Below, in pieces: positions 53,536 to 61,841 of a stretch of 64,000 nt of DNA. The first letter of the stretch is position 1. Each line of letters begins with the position of its first letter. The stretch is from Streptomyces anulatus (lineage in GTDB: Bacteria > Actinomycetota > Actinomycetes > Streptomycetales > Streptomycetaceae). The position numbers and the translations under genes are program-made. The stretch covers positions 62,001-126,000 of the forward strand of contig NZ_JOEZ01000003.1 in assembly GCF_000721175.1 (NCBI RefSeq). The letters are read 5' to 3'. The notes beneath the pieces are model-generated. The model saw nothing but the letters and a program-made list of their open reading frames with translations, was not told the DNA's origin and searched no databases.

Positions 53536-53617
53536 CCCGCGCCCGCGCTCTTCCTGACCCGCCCCCGTACAGCAGAGCTCATCCCCCCTCCCCGAGCAGC
53601 AGAAAGGCAGGACCGCG

Positions 53618-54313
53618 ATGACCAGGGTGCTTGTGGTCGACGACGAGCCGCAGATCGTCCGCGCCCTCGTGATCAACCTGAAGGCCCGCCAGTACGAGGT
53701 CGACGCCGCGCCCGACGGGGCGACCGCCCTCCAGCTCGCCGCCGCCCGTCACCCCGACGTCGTCCTCCTCGACCTCGGGCTGCCGGACATGGACGGGGTC
53801 GAGGTGATCAAGGGGCTGCGCGGCTGGACCCGGGCCCCGATCCTCGTCCTCTCCGCGCGGCACACCTCCGACGAGAAGGTGAAGGCCCTGGACGCCGGGG
53901 CGGACGACTACGTCACCAAGCCTTTCGGCATGGACGAGCTGCTGGCCCGGCTGCGCGCCTCCGTACGCCGCGCGGAACCGGTCGGCCAGGAGGCCGGCGC
54001 CGAGGAGGTCGCCCTTGTCGAGACGGCCGGCTTCACCGTCGACCTGGCGGCGAAGAAAGTGCACCGGGAGGGTCGCGACGTACGGCTCACCCCCACCGAA
54101 TGGCACCTGCTGGAGGTCCTCGTCCGCAACGGCGGCCGCCTGGTCAGCCAGAAGCAGCTCCTCCAGGAGGTCTGGGGCCCCTCCTACGGCACCGAGACCA
54201 ACTATCTGCGGGTCTACATGGCCCAGCTGCGCCGCAAACTGGAGGCGGACCCCTCGCACCCCCGGCACTTCGTCACCGAGCCGGGCATGGGCTACCGCTT
54301 CGAGCGGGACTGA
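53618..54313 (+). CDS. kdpE: KdpE, OmpR-family response regulator
   Basis: A 231-aa protein. The receiver domain has Asp52 (VVLLDLGLPDMDG) and KPFGMDELLAR. The C-terminal winged helix has LTPTEWHLLEVLVRNGGRLVSQKQLLQEVWG and ends TEPGMGYRFERD, as in KdpE. It activates K+ uptake genes, and in this organism the kdp structural genes must lie elsewhere. It sits 82 nt after kdpD in the same direction. Confidence 0.93.
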   Translation: MTRVLVVDDEPQIVRALVINLKARQYEVDAAPDGATALQLAAARHPDVVLLDLGLPDMDGVEVIKGLRGWTRAPILVLSARHTSDEKVKALDAGADDYVTKPFGMDELLARLRASVRRAEPVGQEAGAEEVALVETAGFTVDLAAKKVHREGRDVRLTPTEWHLLEVLVRNGGRLVSQKQLLQEVWGPSYGTETNYLRVYMAQLRRKLEADPSHPRHFVTEPGMGYRFERD

Positions 54314-54343
54314 CGCGCGGCGGACGTGCGGCTGACGGCGGCG

Positions 54344-54383
54344 GACGCACCGGCCGGGCGGGGCCCCGCCCGGCCGGTGCGTC
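54344..54383 (+). terminator. 40-bp perfect palindrome, kdpE terminator
   Basis: 54344-54363 is the exact reverse complement of 54364-54383. In RNA it forms a stem of up to about 18 bp with a minimal loop. Confidence 0.85.
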
Positions 54384-54433
54384 ACCCGTTCGAGTGGTAG
54401 CCCTGGGCCTCGGTACACCGCCCGCAGGACCGG

Positions 54434-54439
54434 TACGCT
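54434..54439 (+). promoter_or_regulatory. -10 box for leaderless OB-fold mRNA
   Basis: TACGCT ends six bases before the ATG at 54446, and no ribosome site is present. Confidence 0.55.
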
Positions 54440-54445
54440 TCGGGT

Positions 54446-54874
54446 ATGAGTGCTGTTTCCCGATCCGAGAAAGCCGGGAAGGCCGGGAAGGCGGCGCGAC
54501 CTTCCGGGCGCTTCCGCCGTATGCTCGACCGGCTCTCCAGTTCCCAGGAGGACCTGGAGTCCCAGGAGCTGCGGGAGGACGCGCAGGCCACCACCGGATG
54601 CACCCGGATCTCCGAGTGCTCCGACCGGCAGATCGTGAAGGTGGCTGGTACGTTGCGGACCGTCACCCTCCGTCCCCGGGCCGGAGTGCCCGCCCTGGAG
54701 GCGGAGCTCTTCGACGGCACCGAACCGCTGGACGTGGTCTGGCTCGGCCGGCGCGCGATAGTGGGCATAGAGCCCGGCCGCAGGATCATCGCCTCGGGGC
54801 GGGTCGCCATGAGCCAAGGCCGCCGGGTGCTGTTCAACCCCACATACGAACTCCGACCGCTCGGCAAGGAGTAG
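54446..54874 (+). CDS. OB-fold nucleic acid-binding protein
   Basis: A 142-aa protein. The basic N-terminus (EKAGKAGKAARPSGRFRRMLDRL) is followed by an OB-fold (IVKVAGTLRTVTLRPRAGVPALEAELFDGTEPLDVVWLGRRAIVGIEPGRRIIASGRVAM). It corresponds to the OB-fold gene next to DUF3159 in the actinobacterial block (Rv2694c-like, from memory). It is probably leaderless and is followed at once by the DUF3159 gene. Confidence 0.88.
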   Translation: MSAVSRSEKAGKAGKAARPSGRFRRMLDRLSSSQEDLESQELREDAQATTGCTRISECSDRQIVKVAGTLRTVTLRPRAGVPALEAELFDGTEPLDVVWLGRRAIVGIEPGRRIIASGRVAMSQGRRVLFNPTYELRPLGKE

Positions 54875-54877
54875 CCG

Positions 54878-55669
54878 GTGACGTCTCTCGACAAGCCGAC
54901 GTCCGACACGGACCAGCCCCACCGCACCGACCCGCAGCACGCCGGCGGGAGGCACGCCGCCCAGCAGGACGCCGAGGCGAAGGCCGTCACCGAGGCCGCC
55001 CTCTTCGAGGCCTTCGGCGGTGTGCGCGGCATGGTGGAGACAGTCCTGCCCGGGCTGCTCTTCGTCACGATCTTCACCATCAACAAGGACCTGCACGTCT
55101 CGGCCATCGCGGCCCTGGCCGTGTCCCTGGCCCTCGTCGCCGTCCGGCTGATCCGCCGGGACACCGTCAAGCACGCTTTCAGCGGCGTCTTCGGGGTGGC
55201 CTTCGGTGTCGTCTTCGCGATGATGACGGGCAACGCCAAGGACTTCTACCTGCCGGGCATGCTCTACACCCTGGGCCTCGCGGTCGCCTACCTCGGCACC
55301 GCGGTCGCCGGGGTGCCGCTGATCGGCCTGATCCTCGGCCCGGTCTTCAAGGAGAACCTCTCCTGGCGGACGCGTAACCCCGGCCGGAAGAAGGCGTACA
55401 CCAAGGCCAGTTACGCCTGGGGCTTCATCCTGCTGGCAAAGTGCGCGATCCTCTTCCCGCTCTACTGGTGGGCCGACACCACCCAGCTGGGCTGGGTTCT
55501 GGTCTCGCTGAAGATCCCGCCGTTCCTGCTCGCGGTCTACCTGACCTGGGTCTTCCTCGCGAAGGCGCCGGCGCCCATCGACGTCTTCGCCGAGATGGAG
55601 GCCGAGGAGCAGGCCGAGAAGGACCGCAAGGCGCAGGCCGCCGCGGCGCTCCGTGACCCGGAGGCCTGA
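54878..55669 (+). CDS. DUF3159 membrane protein
   Basis: A 263-aa protein with a polar, His-rich N-terminus and a DUF3159 core of about six membrane helices (about 52-230: VETVLPGLLFVTIFTINKD, AIAALAVSLALVAVRLI and others). A charged C-terminal helix follows. The function is unknown, but it is always close to the trkA pair in Actinobacteria. The GTG at 54878 lies three bases after the OB-fold stop. Confidence 0.9.
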   Translation: MTSLDKPTSDTDQPHRTDPQHAGGRHAAQQDAEAKAVTEAALFEAFGGVRGMVETVLPGLLFVTIFTINKDLHVSAIAALAVSLALVAVRLIRRDTVKHAFSGVFGVAFGVVFAMMTGNAKDFYLPGMLYTLGLAVAYLGTAVAGVPLIGLILGPVFKENLSWRTRNPGRKKAYTKASYAWGFILLAKCAILFPLYWWADTTQLGWVLVSLKIPPFLLAVYLTWVFLAKAPAPIDVFAEMEAEEQAEKDRKAQAAAALRDPEA

Positions 55670-55687
55670 TCCGCGGAACGCTACGCT

Positions 55688-55733
55688 GTGAAGGGGCCCG
55701 GAACCGCCGCTCAGTGGTCCCGGACCCCTTCAC
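55688..55733. terminator. Bidirectional terminator between DUF3159 and trkA
   Basis: GTGAAGGGGCCCGG (55688-55701) pairs with 55720-55733 with one mismatch, and the remaining loop is about 18 nt. It is used by convergent operons. Confidence 0.8.
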
Positions 55734-55746
55734 CCGTCTCCGGTGG

Positions 55747-56424
55747 TCAGCCGTCCGCAGGATCGTGCCGGACCGACAACAGATCCTCCAACTGTTCCTC
55801 GCGCGCCTGGGCGGCCACGAAGAGCAGCTCGTCACCGGCCTCCAGGGACTCCTCCGGGCTCGGCGTCAGCACCCGCGCACCCCGGATGATCGTCACCAGC
55901 GAGGTGTCCGCGGGCCAGGCCACATCCCCGACACGGATGCCGGCGAGCGCCGACTCCGGCGGCAGGGTCAGCTCCACCAGGTTGGCGTCGCCGTGGCTGA
56001 AGCGCAGCAGCCGGACCAGATCGCCGACGCTCACCGCCTCCTCGACCAGGGCCGACATCAGACGGGGCGTCGAGACGGCGACGTCCACGCCCCAGGACTC
56101 GTTGAACAGCCACTCGTTCTTCGGGTTGTTCACCCGGGCCACCACTCGAGGCACGCCGTACTCGGTCTTGGCGAGCAGCGAGACGACCAGATTGACCTTG
56201 TCGTCCCCGGTCGCGGCGATCACCACGTTGCACCGCTGCAGCGCCGCCTCGTCCAGCGACGTGATCTCACAGGCGTCCGCGAGCAGCCACTCGGCCATCG
56301 GCACCCGCTCCACCGAGATGGCGCTCGGCGCCTTGTCGATCAGCAGCACCTCGTGCCCGTTCTCCAGCAGCTCGGCGGCGATGGAACGGCCCACCGCGCC
56401 CGCCCCGGCAATCGACACACGCAT
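55747..56424 (-). CDS. TrkA-family K+ uptake regulator, second copy
   Basis: A 225-aa protein. The N-terminal RCK_N domain has the NAD-binding GAGAVGRSIA motif and acidic LLIDKAPS. The C-terminal RCK_C domain starts near residue 140 (LVELTLPPESALAGIRVGDVAWP). It is equivalent to CeoC/TrkB of Mycobacterium. RCK_C domains bind c-di-AMP in several bacteria. It overlaps the preceding trkA by one base (TGATG), so the pair is made together and probably forms a mixed octameric ring on a K+ channel or transporter. Confidence 0.9.
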   Translation of the reverse strand: MRVSIAGAGAVGRSIAAELLENGHEVLLIDKAPSAISVERVPMAEWLLADACEITSLDEAALQRCNVVIAATGDDKVNLVVSLLAKTEYGVPRVVARVNNPKNEWLFNESWGVDVAVSTPRLMSALVEEAVSVGDLVRLLRFSHGDANLVELTLPPESALAGIRVGDVAWPADTSLVTIIRGARVLTPSPEESLEAGDELLFVAAQAREEQLEDLLSVRHDPADG

Positions 56425-57092
56425 CAGTGACCGTCCTCCTCGGGACCCTCGGCGAAGGCCTCTTCGACCTTGGCGATCTCGTCCGTACGCATCATCACGT
56501 GGACCAGGTCGCCCTCCTGGAGGACGGTCTGCGAGGTCGGCAGTATGGCCTCGCCCAACCGGGTGAGGAAGGCCACGCGGACCCCCGTCTCCTCCTGGAG
56601 CGTGCTGATCTTGTGGCCGATCCAGGACGGCGTCGTGTGCACCTCCGCGAGCTGCACACCACCGCTCGGGTCACGCCACAGCGGCTCCGCGCCCGACGGC
56701 AGCAGCCGGCGCAGCATCTGGTCCGCCGTCCAGCGCACCGTCGCCACGGTGGGGATGCCGAGACGCTGGTAGACCTCGGCGCGCTTCGGGTCGTAGATCC
56801 GCGCCGCGACGTTCTCGATGGAGAACATCTCGCGGGCCACCCGGGCCGCGATGATGTTGGAGTTGTCGCCGCTGCTGACCGCGGCGAACGCCCCGGCGTC
56901 CTCGATCCCCGCCTCGCGGAGGGTGTCCTGGTCGAAGCCGACCCCGGTGACCCGGCGCCCGCCGAATCCGGACCCGAGGCGACGGAACGCCGTGGGGTCC
57001 TGGTCGATCACCGCGACGGTGTGCCCCTGCTGTTCCAGGGTCTGTGCGAGAGCGGCTCCGACGCGCCCGCAGCCCATGATGACGATGTGCAC
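56424..57092 (-). CDS. TrkA-family K+ uptake regulator, first copy
   Basis: A 222-aa protein. RCK_N has GCGRVGAALA and VIDQDPTAF. RCK_C lies at about 140-215 (VQLAEVHTTPSWIGHKISTLQEETGVRVAFLTR). It is equivalent to CeoB of Mycobacterium. It is transcribed divergently from the KimA-like transporter gene and is first in a two-gene trkA operon. It gates K+ flux according to NAD(H) or nucleotide state. Confidence 0.9.
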   Translation of the reverse strand: MHIVIMGCGRVGAALAQTLEQQGHTVAVIDQDPTAFRRLGSGFGGRRVTGVGFDQDTLREAGIEDAGAFAAVSSGDNSNIIAARVAREMFSIENVAARIYDPKRAEVYQRLGIPTVATVRWTADQMLRRLLPSGAEPLWRDPSGGVQLAEVHTTPSWIGHKISTLQEETGVRVAFLTRLGEAILPTSQTVLQEGDLVHVMMRTDEIAKVEEAFAEGPEEDGH

Positions 57093-57414
57093 TGTGCGCC
57101 TACCCCGCCGTCCTGGTCATCCGGCTGACCTGCGAAAACACGCTGCTCACACTTCTCTCTCAGCTTGCTGGGCAAACAACGGGGCGCACACCCGCGGTGT
57201 GGCCCGGAGTCGAGCTTATGCGCCGGGGGAGGCCATGCCTCATCCGCGTGTCCGTTTCCCCGCGCACCCCGGTAAAGGAAAAGCAAAGCAGGCCGAACGG
57301 GCGCAAGGATCGCGTTAAGGAATACCGGGGCGTTCTCCGCCGACCGCAGGAGATTGCGGGGCCACGTCGAAAGGGCGTGCGTTTCGGCCGCGGGCTCCGC
57401 TTACGATCCTCACC
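57093..57414. promoter_or_regulatory. Divergent trkA / kimA promoter region
   Basis: 322 nt without a gene. TACGAT at 57402-57407 ends seven bases before the kimA GTG, fitting a leaderless transcript. No riboswitch resembling the c-di-AMP class was found here. Confidence 0.45.
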
Positions 57415-59496
57415 GTGTCCAAACTGACCGACGTGCCCAAACGGATCCTGATCGGCCGGGCGCTGCGCAGCGACAAGCTCGGGGAGACCCTCCTCCCCAA
57501 GCGCATCGCGCTCCCCGTCTTCGCGTCCGACCCGTTGTCCTCGGTGGCGTACGCACCCGGAGAAGTCCTCCTCGTGCTGTCCATCGCGGGGGTCTCGGCG
57601 TACCACTTCAGCCCCTGGATCGCCCTGGCGGTCGTCGTCCTCATGTTCACGGTCGTCGCCTCCTACCGGCAGAACGTCCGCGCCTACCCGAGCGGCGGCG
57701 GCGACTACGAGGTCGCGAACACCAACCTCGGCCCGAAGGCCGGACTGACCGTCGCCAGCGCCCTGCTCGTCGACTACGTCCTCACCGTCGCCGTGTCGAT
57801 CTCCTCCGGCGTCGAGAACCTCGGCTCCGCGATCCCGTTCGTCGTCGAGCACAAGACGCTCTGCGCCATCGGCGCCATCGTCCTGCTCACCCTGATGAAC
57901 CTGCGCGGCGTCAGGGAGTCCGGGAAGCTCTTCGCCATCCCCACCTACCTCTTCGTGGCCGGCGTCTTCCTCATGATCCTGTGGGGCGCCTTCCGCGGTC
58001 TGATCCTCGGCGACACCATGCAAGCCCCCACCTCCGACCTCGAGATCAAGCCCGAACACGAGGGACTGGCCGGCTTCGCGCTCGTCTTCCTGCTCCTGCG
58101 GGCCTTCTCCTCCGGCTGCGCCGCCCTCACCGGCGTCGAGGCGATCAGCAACGGCGTACCCGCCTTCCGCAAGCCGAAGAGCAAGAACGCCGCGACCACA
58201 CTCGCCATGATGGGCCTGCTCGCCGTCACCATGTTCTGCGGCATCATCGGCCTGGCCCTGGCCACCGACGTCAAGATGGCCGAGAACCCAGCCGTCGACC
58301 TGCTCCGCGACGGCGTCCCGGTCGGCGCGGACTTCACCCAGGACCCGGTCATCGCCCAGGTCGCCGAGGCGGTCTTCGGCCACGGCTCGTTCCTCTTCAT
58401 GGTCCTCGCGGCCGCCACCGCCCTGGTCCTCTTCCTCGCCGCGAACACCGCGTACAACGGCTTCCCGCTGCTCGGCTCGATCCTCGCCCAGGACCGCTAT
58501 CTGCCGCGCCAGCTCCACACGCGCGGCGACCGCCTCGCCTTCTCCAACGGCATCGTGCTGCTGGCGGGAGCCGCGATCCTGCTCGTCTGGATCTACGGCG
58601 CCGACTCCACGCACCTGATCCAGCTCTACATCGTCGGGGTGTTCGTCTCCTTCACCCTCAGCCAGACCGGCATGGTGCGGCACTGGAACCGCCTGCTGGT
58701 CGACGAACGCGACCAGGCCAAGCGCCGCCACATGATCCGCTCCCGCGCCATCAACGCCTTCGGCGCCTTCTTCTGCGGCGTGGTCCTGGTGATCGTCCTC
58801 GCCACCAAGTTCACCCACGGCGCCTGGGTGGCCCTGCTCGGCATGGTCATCTTCTACGGCACGATGACCGCGATCCGGAAGCACTACGACCGGGTCGCCG
58901 CCGAGATCGCCGCCGACGAGACCCCCGCCGACGAGAGCGCGCGCCCCTCCCGCGTCCACGCCATCGTCCTCGTCTCCAGGCTCCACCGCCCCACGCTGCG
59001 CGCCCTCGCCTACGCGAAACTGATCCGCGCCGACCACCTGGAGGCGCTCTCCATCAGCGTCGACCCGGTTGAGACGAGGGCGCTGCGCGAGGACTGGGAG
59101 CGGCGCGGTATCAACGTCCCGCTCAAGATCCTCGACTCGCCGTACCGCGAGGTGACCCGCCCGGTCATCGACTACGTCAAGGGCCTGCGCCGCCAGAGCC
59201 CGCGCGATGTGATCAGCGTCTACATCCCCGAGTACGTGGTCGGCCACTGGTACGAGCACCTGCTGCACAACCAGAGCGCCCTGCGCCTGAAGGGCCGCCT
59301 GCTCTTCACACCGGGCGTCATGGTGACCTCCGTCCCGTACCAGCTCCAGTCCTCCGAGGCCGCGAAGAAGCGGGCCCGCAAGCGCGCGGACTGGAGCGCT
59401 CCGGGGGCGGTCCGCCGGGGCCCGGTGGAGCGCGGGCACAAGGAGCCGAACCGCAAGGAGCCGAACAACCGCAAGGGGCCGAACCGCAAGGGGTGA
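57415..59496 (+). CDS. KimA-like K+ transporter (APC superfamily)
   Basis: A 693-aa protein. The N-terminal 480 residues hold about 12 membrane helices. They match B. subtilis KimA from memory in several blocks: SDPLSSVAYAPGE, RAYPSGGGDYEV, SLLVDYVLTVAVSIS-like, FSSGCAALTGVEAISNGVPAF, and SNGIVLL. Residues 500-640 form a USP-like cytosolic domain (VHAIVLVSRLHRPTLRALAYAK). A Lys/Arg/Asn-rich tail with an EPNRK repeat ends it. KimA imports K+ with H+ and is inhibited by c-di-AMP. It is often annotated as an amino-acid permease. Its trkA neighbours support a K+ role. Confidence 0.85.
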   Translation: MSKLTDVPKRILIGRALRSDKLGETLLPKRIALPVFASDPLSSVAYAPGEVLLVLSIAGVSAYHFSPWIALAVVVLMFTVVASYRQNVRAYPSGGGDYEVANTNLGPKAGLTVASALLVDYVLTVAVSISSGVENLGSAIPFVVEHKTLCAIGAIVLLTLMNLRGVRESGKLFAIPTYLFVAGVFLMILWGAFRGLILGDTMQAPTSDLEIKPEHEGLAGFALVFLLLRAFSSGCAALTGVEAISNGVPAFRKPKSKNAATTLAMMGLLAVTMFCGIIGLALATDVKMAENPAVDLLRDGVPVGADFTQDPVIAQVAEAVFGHGSFLFMVLAAATALVLFLAANTAYNGFPLLGSILAQDRYLPRQLHTRGDRLAFSNGIVLLAGAAILLVWIYGADSTHLIQLYIVGVFVSFTLSQTGMVRHWNRLLVDERDQAKRRHMIRSRAINAFGAFFCGVVLVIVLATKFTHGAWVALLGMVIFYGTMTAIRKHYDRVAAEIAADETPADESARPSRVHAIVLVSRLHRPTLRALAYAKLIRADHLEALSISVDPVETRALREDWERRGINVPLKILDSPYREVTRPVIDYVKGLRRQSPRDVISVYIPEYVVGHWYEHLLHNQSALRLKGRLLFTPGVMVTSVPYQLQSSEAAKKRARKRADWSAPGAVRRGPVERGHKEPNRKEPNNRKGPNRKG

Positions 59497-59635
59497 GCCC
59501 ACCGGACGACGGACGACGGGGCGGGGCGGCGGCCGGTCGTGGTAAGCACCCCCGGCCATGTCCACGTAGACTGACGGGCTGTTGTCCGGCCGTATGCTCG
59601 ACCGTTTGCCCCCTTTCTCCCTGGAGCCTCCCCTC

Positions 59636-60964
59636 ATGCAGAACGAACCCACGTCGTCGCTGGTCGGGGAGGAGTACGAGGTCGAGGTCGGGCCCGTCGC
59701 ACACGGCGGTCACTGCATCGCCCGCACCGACGGGAACCAGGTGCTCTTCGTACGACACACGCTCCCCGGCGAGAAGATCATCGCCAGGGTCACCGACGGC
59801 GACACGGACTCCCGCTTCCTGCGGGCCGACGCGGTACGGATCATCGAGCCGTCCAAGGACCGCGTCGAGGCGCCGTGCCCGTACGCCGGTCCCGGCATGT
59901 GCGGCGGCTGCGACTGGCAGCACGCCAAGCCGGGCGCGCAGCGCCGCCTCAAGGGCGAGGTGATCGCCGAGCAGCTCCTGCGTCTGGCGGGCCTGACCCC
60001 CGAGGAGGCCGGCTGGGACGGCACGGTCATGCCGGCCGAGGGCGACAAGCTCCCCCCGGGCGAGGTGCCCGCCTGGCGCACCCGCGTCCAGTACGCCGTC
60101 GACGCCGAGGGCCGTGCGGGCCTGCGCAAGCACCGCTCGCACGACGTCCAGCCGATCGACCACTGCCTGATCGCCGCGCCGGGCGTCTCCGAACTCGGCG
60201 TCGAGAAGCGCGAGTGGCCCCAGATCGCCGCGGTGGAGGCCATCACCGCCACCGGCTCGAACGACCGTCAGGTCATCCTCACCCCGAAGCCCGGCGGCCG
60301 CTTGCCCTTGGTCGAGCTGGACAAGCCGGTCTCGGTCCTCCGCGTCGACGAGAAGGACGGCGGCGTCCACCGCGTCCACGGCCGCGCCTTCGTCCGCGAA
60401 CGCGCCGACGACCGCACGTACCGCGTCGGCTCCGGCGGCTTCTGGCAGGTCCACCCGCAGGCGGCCAACACCCTGGTCCGCGCGGTCATGCAGGGCCTGC
60501 TGCCGCGCAAGAACGACACGGCGCTCGACCTCTACTGCGGCGTCGGCCTGTTCGCCGGCGCCATCGGCCAGCGCATCGGCGAGAAGGGCGCGGTCCTCGG
60601 CATCGAGTCCGGCAAGCGCGCGGTCGAGGACGCCCGCCACAACCTCCAGGACCTCGACCGGGTCCGCATCGAACACGGCAAGGTCGACCAGGTCCTGCCC
60701 CGCACGGGCATCACGGAGTGCGACCTGATCGTCCTGGACCCGCCGCGAGCGGGCGCGGGCAAGCAGGTCGTCAAGCACCTGTCGGGCCTGGGCGCGCGCA
60801 AGATCGCCTACGTGGCCTGCGACCCGGCGGCGCTGGCCCGGGACCTGGCGTACTTCCGGGACGGCGGATACAAGGTGCGGACGCTGCGGGCGTTCGACCT
60901 GTTCCCGATGACTTCGCATGTGGAGTGTGTTGCGATCCTCGAACCTGCGGGCAATGGCTCCTGA
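59636..60964 (+). CDS. TRAM-domain class I RNA (uracil-5-)methyltransferase
   Basis: A 442-aa TrmA/RlmD-family enzyme. The N-terminal TRAM domain has EEYEVEVGPVAHGGHCIAR. Iron-sulphur cysteines lie in CPYAGPGMCGGC. SAM-binding DLYCGVGLFAGAIG and DPPRAG follow, with the catalytic Cys in YVACDPAALARDL and the base Glu in SHVECVAIL. It methylates a uridine in tRNA or rRNA. The ATG at 59636 with GGAG nine bases upstream was chosen over in-frame upstream starts (59582, 59594). Its last codons recur at 61842-61938. Confidence 0.92.
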   Translation: MQNEPTSSLVGEEYEVEVGPVAHGGHCIARTDGNQVLFVRHTLPGEKIIARVTDGDTDSRFLRADAVRIIEPSKDRVEAPCPYAGPGMCGGCDWQHAKPGAQRRLKGEVIAEQLLRLAGLTPEEAGWDGTVMPAEGDKLPPGEVPAWRTRVQYAVDAEGRAGLRKHRSHDVQPIDHCLIAAPGVSELGVEKREWPQIAAVEAITATGSNDRQVILTPKPGGRLPLVELDKPVSVLRVDEKDGGVHRVHGRAFVRERADDRTYRVGSGGFWQVHPQAANTLVRAVMQGLLPRKNDTALDLYCGVGLFAGAIGQRIGEKGAVLGIESGKRAVEDARHNLQDLDRVRIEHGKVDQVLPRTGITECDLIVLDPPRAGAGKQVVKHLSGLGARKIAYVACDPAALARDLAYFRDGGYKVRTLRAFDLFPMTSHVECVAILEPAGNGS

Positions 60965-61229
60965 CCTGCGCTTTTGATGTCCGGGTGGGTTGCTCGAGCT
61001 GTTTCCCTCCGTGCAGCGGTTCGAGCGGACAGATCGATCTCTGAGAGCTCTCTGACCTGCGAATTCGTGAGCGAGGCGCTTGCAACGGCGATGCCTTCAA
61101 GTGGCTCTCGCGGGATTCTTGACGCTCGAATGACGCTCGCGTGGAAGTCTTTGGGCCTCCGCGGTAGCGATGCGCACGGCTGCTTGGTCCCACGCTCCGC
61201 GGAGCCGAGCGTCGCCCGACCGTGCCACT

Positions 61230-61249
61230 TGATACCGGCCTGGTATCAT
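61230..61249 (+). promoter_or_regulatory. Operator/promoter of the RHH-Doc module
   Basis: TGATACC (61230-61236) and GGTATCA (61242-61248) form a perfect inverted repeat with centre GGCCT. The -10 box TATCAT (61244-61249) overlaps it and ends six bases before the ATG at 61256. It fits an autoregulatory toxin-antitoxin operator with a leaderless antitoxin mRNA. Confidence 0.75.
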
Positions 61250-61255
61250 CCCTGT

Positions 61256-61450
61256 ATGGCGATGACACTTCGACTCCCCGAGGACCTTGACGCGAAGCTC
61301 ACCGAGCGGGCCCGTCGGGAGGGCCGCAGTAAGCAGGAACTTGCCATCGAGGCCATCCGTAACGCCCAGGACCGGGCCGAGCTGAAGGTCGATGACGTCC
61401 TCGCCGAGCTGATGGACAGCGATGCGGAGATCCTGGACTACCTGAAGTGA
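61256..61450 (+). CDS. Ribbon-helix-helix antitoxin
   Basis: A 64-aa CopG-type protein. The N-terminal beta strand and helices (MTLRLPEDLDAKLTERARREGRSKQELAIEAIRNA) bind DNA as a dimer. The C-terminal tail (DDVLAELMDSDAEILDYLK) should bind and neutralise the toxin. The ATG at 61256 or 61262 is possible, and the -10 spacing favours 61256. The stop overlaps the toxin start (GTGA). Confidence 0.9.
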   Translation: MAMTLRLPEDLDAKLTERARREGRSKQELAIEAIRNAQDRAELKVDDVLAELMDSDAEILDYLK

Positions 61451-61839
61451 CGGACCTGCGCTACATCCAGATCGACGAGATTCTGGCCATCGCCCGCACG
61501 GTCAACGGCACCGAACACAGCGTGCGTGACATGGGTCTCCTGGTGTCGGCGATCGAGCGGCCCCGGGCGAACGTGTTCGGGGCCGAGCTGTATCCCACGC
61601 TGCACGAGAAGGCTGCGGCACTGCTGCACTCCGTCGCCCGCAACCACGCGCTGATCGACGGCAACAAACGCACCGCCTGGCTCGCCATGCGTGTCTTCCT
61701 GCGGTTCAACGGCGTCAGCGTGAGTACCGTCCCGCCCCCCGTTTCCGTGGCCGGCCCGTTCGTCGAGGAAGTCGCGCAGGACAACGTCGATGTACCGGCG
61801 ATCGCCAAGCGCCTCGCGACCTGGTTCCCCGTTTCCTGA
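61447..61839 (+). CDS. Doc-family toxin (Fic fold)
   Basis: A 130-aa Fic/Doc protein with the active motif HALIDGNKRTAW (H-x-F-x-[DE]-G-N-K-R type) near residue 66 and the Doc-like RPRANVFGAELYPTLHEKAAALLHSVARN before it. Doc toxins phosphorylate EF-Tu and stop translation, whereas other Fic proteins transfer AMP. The RHH antitoxin partner is encoded just upstream with overlapping codons. The module sits between the methyltransferase gene and a ghost of that gene's 3' end, so it is a recent insertion. Confidence 0.92.
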   Translation: MTDLRYIQIDEILAIARTVNGTEHSVRDMGLLVSAIERPRANVFGAELYPTLHEKAAALLHSVARNHALIDGNKRTAWLAMRVFLRFNGVSVSTVPPPVSVAGPFVEEVAQDNVDVPAIAKRLATWFPVS

Positions 61840-61841
61840 CG

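Noticed and set aside
57160..59652. An 830-codon minus-strand frame over the KimA-like gene
   Set aside because: It is the antisense shadow of a membrane protein gene, rich in Glu/Asp/Gly/His and without family similarity.
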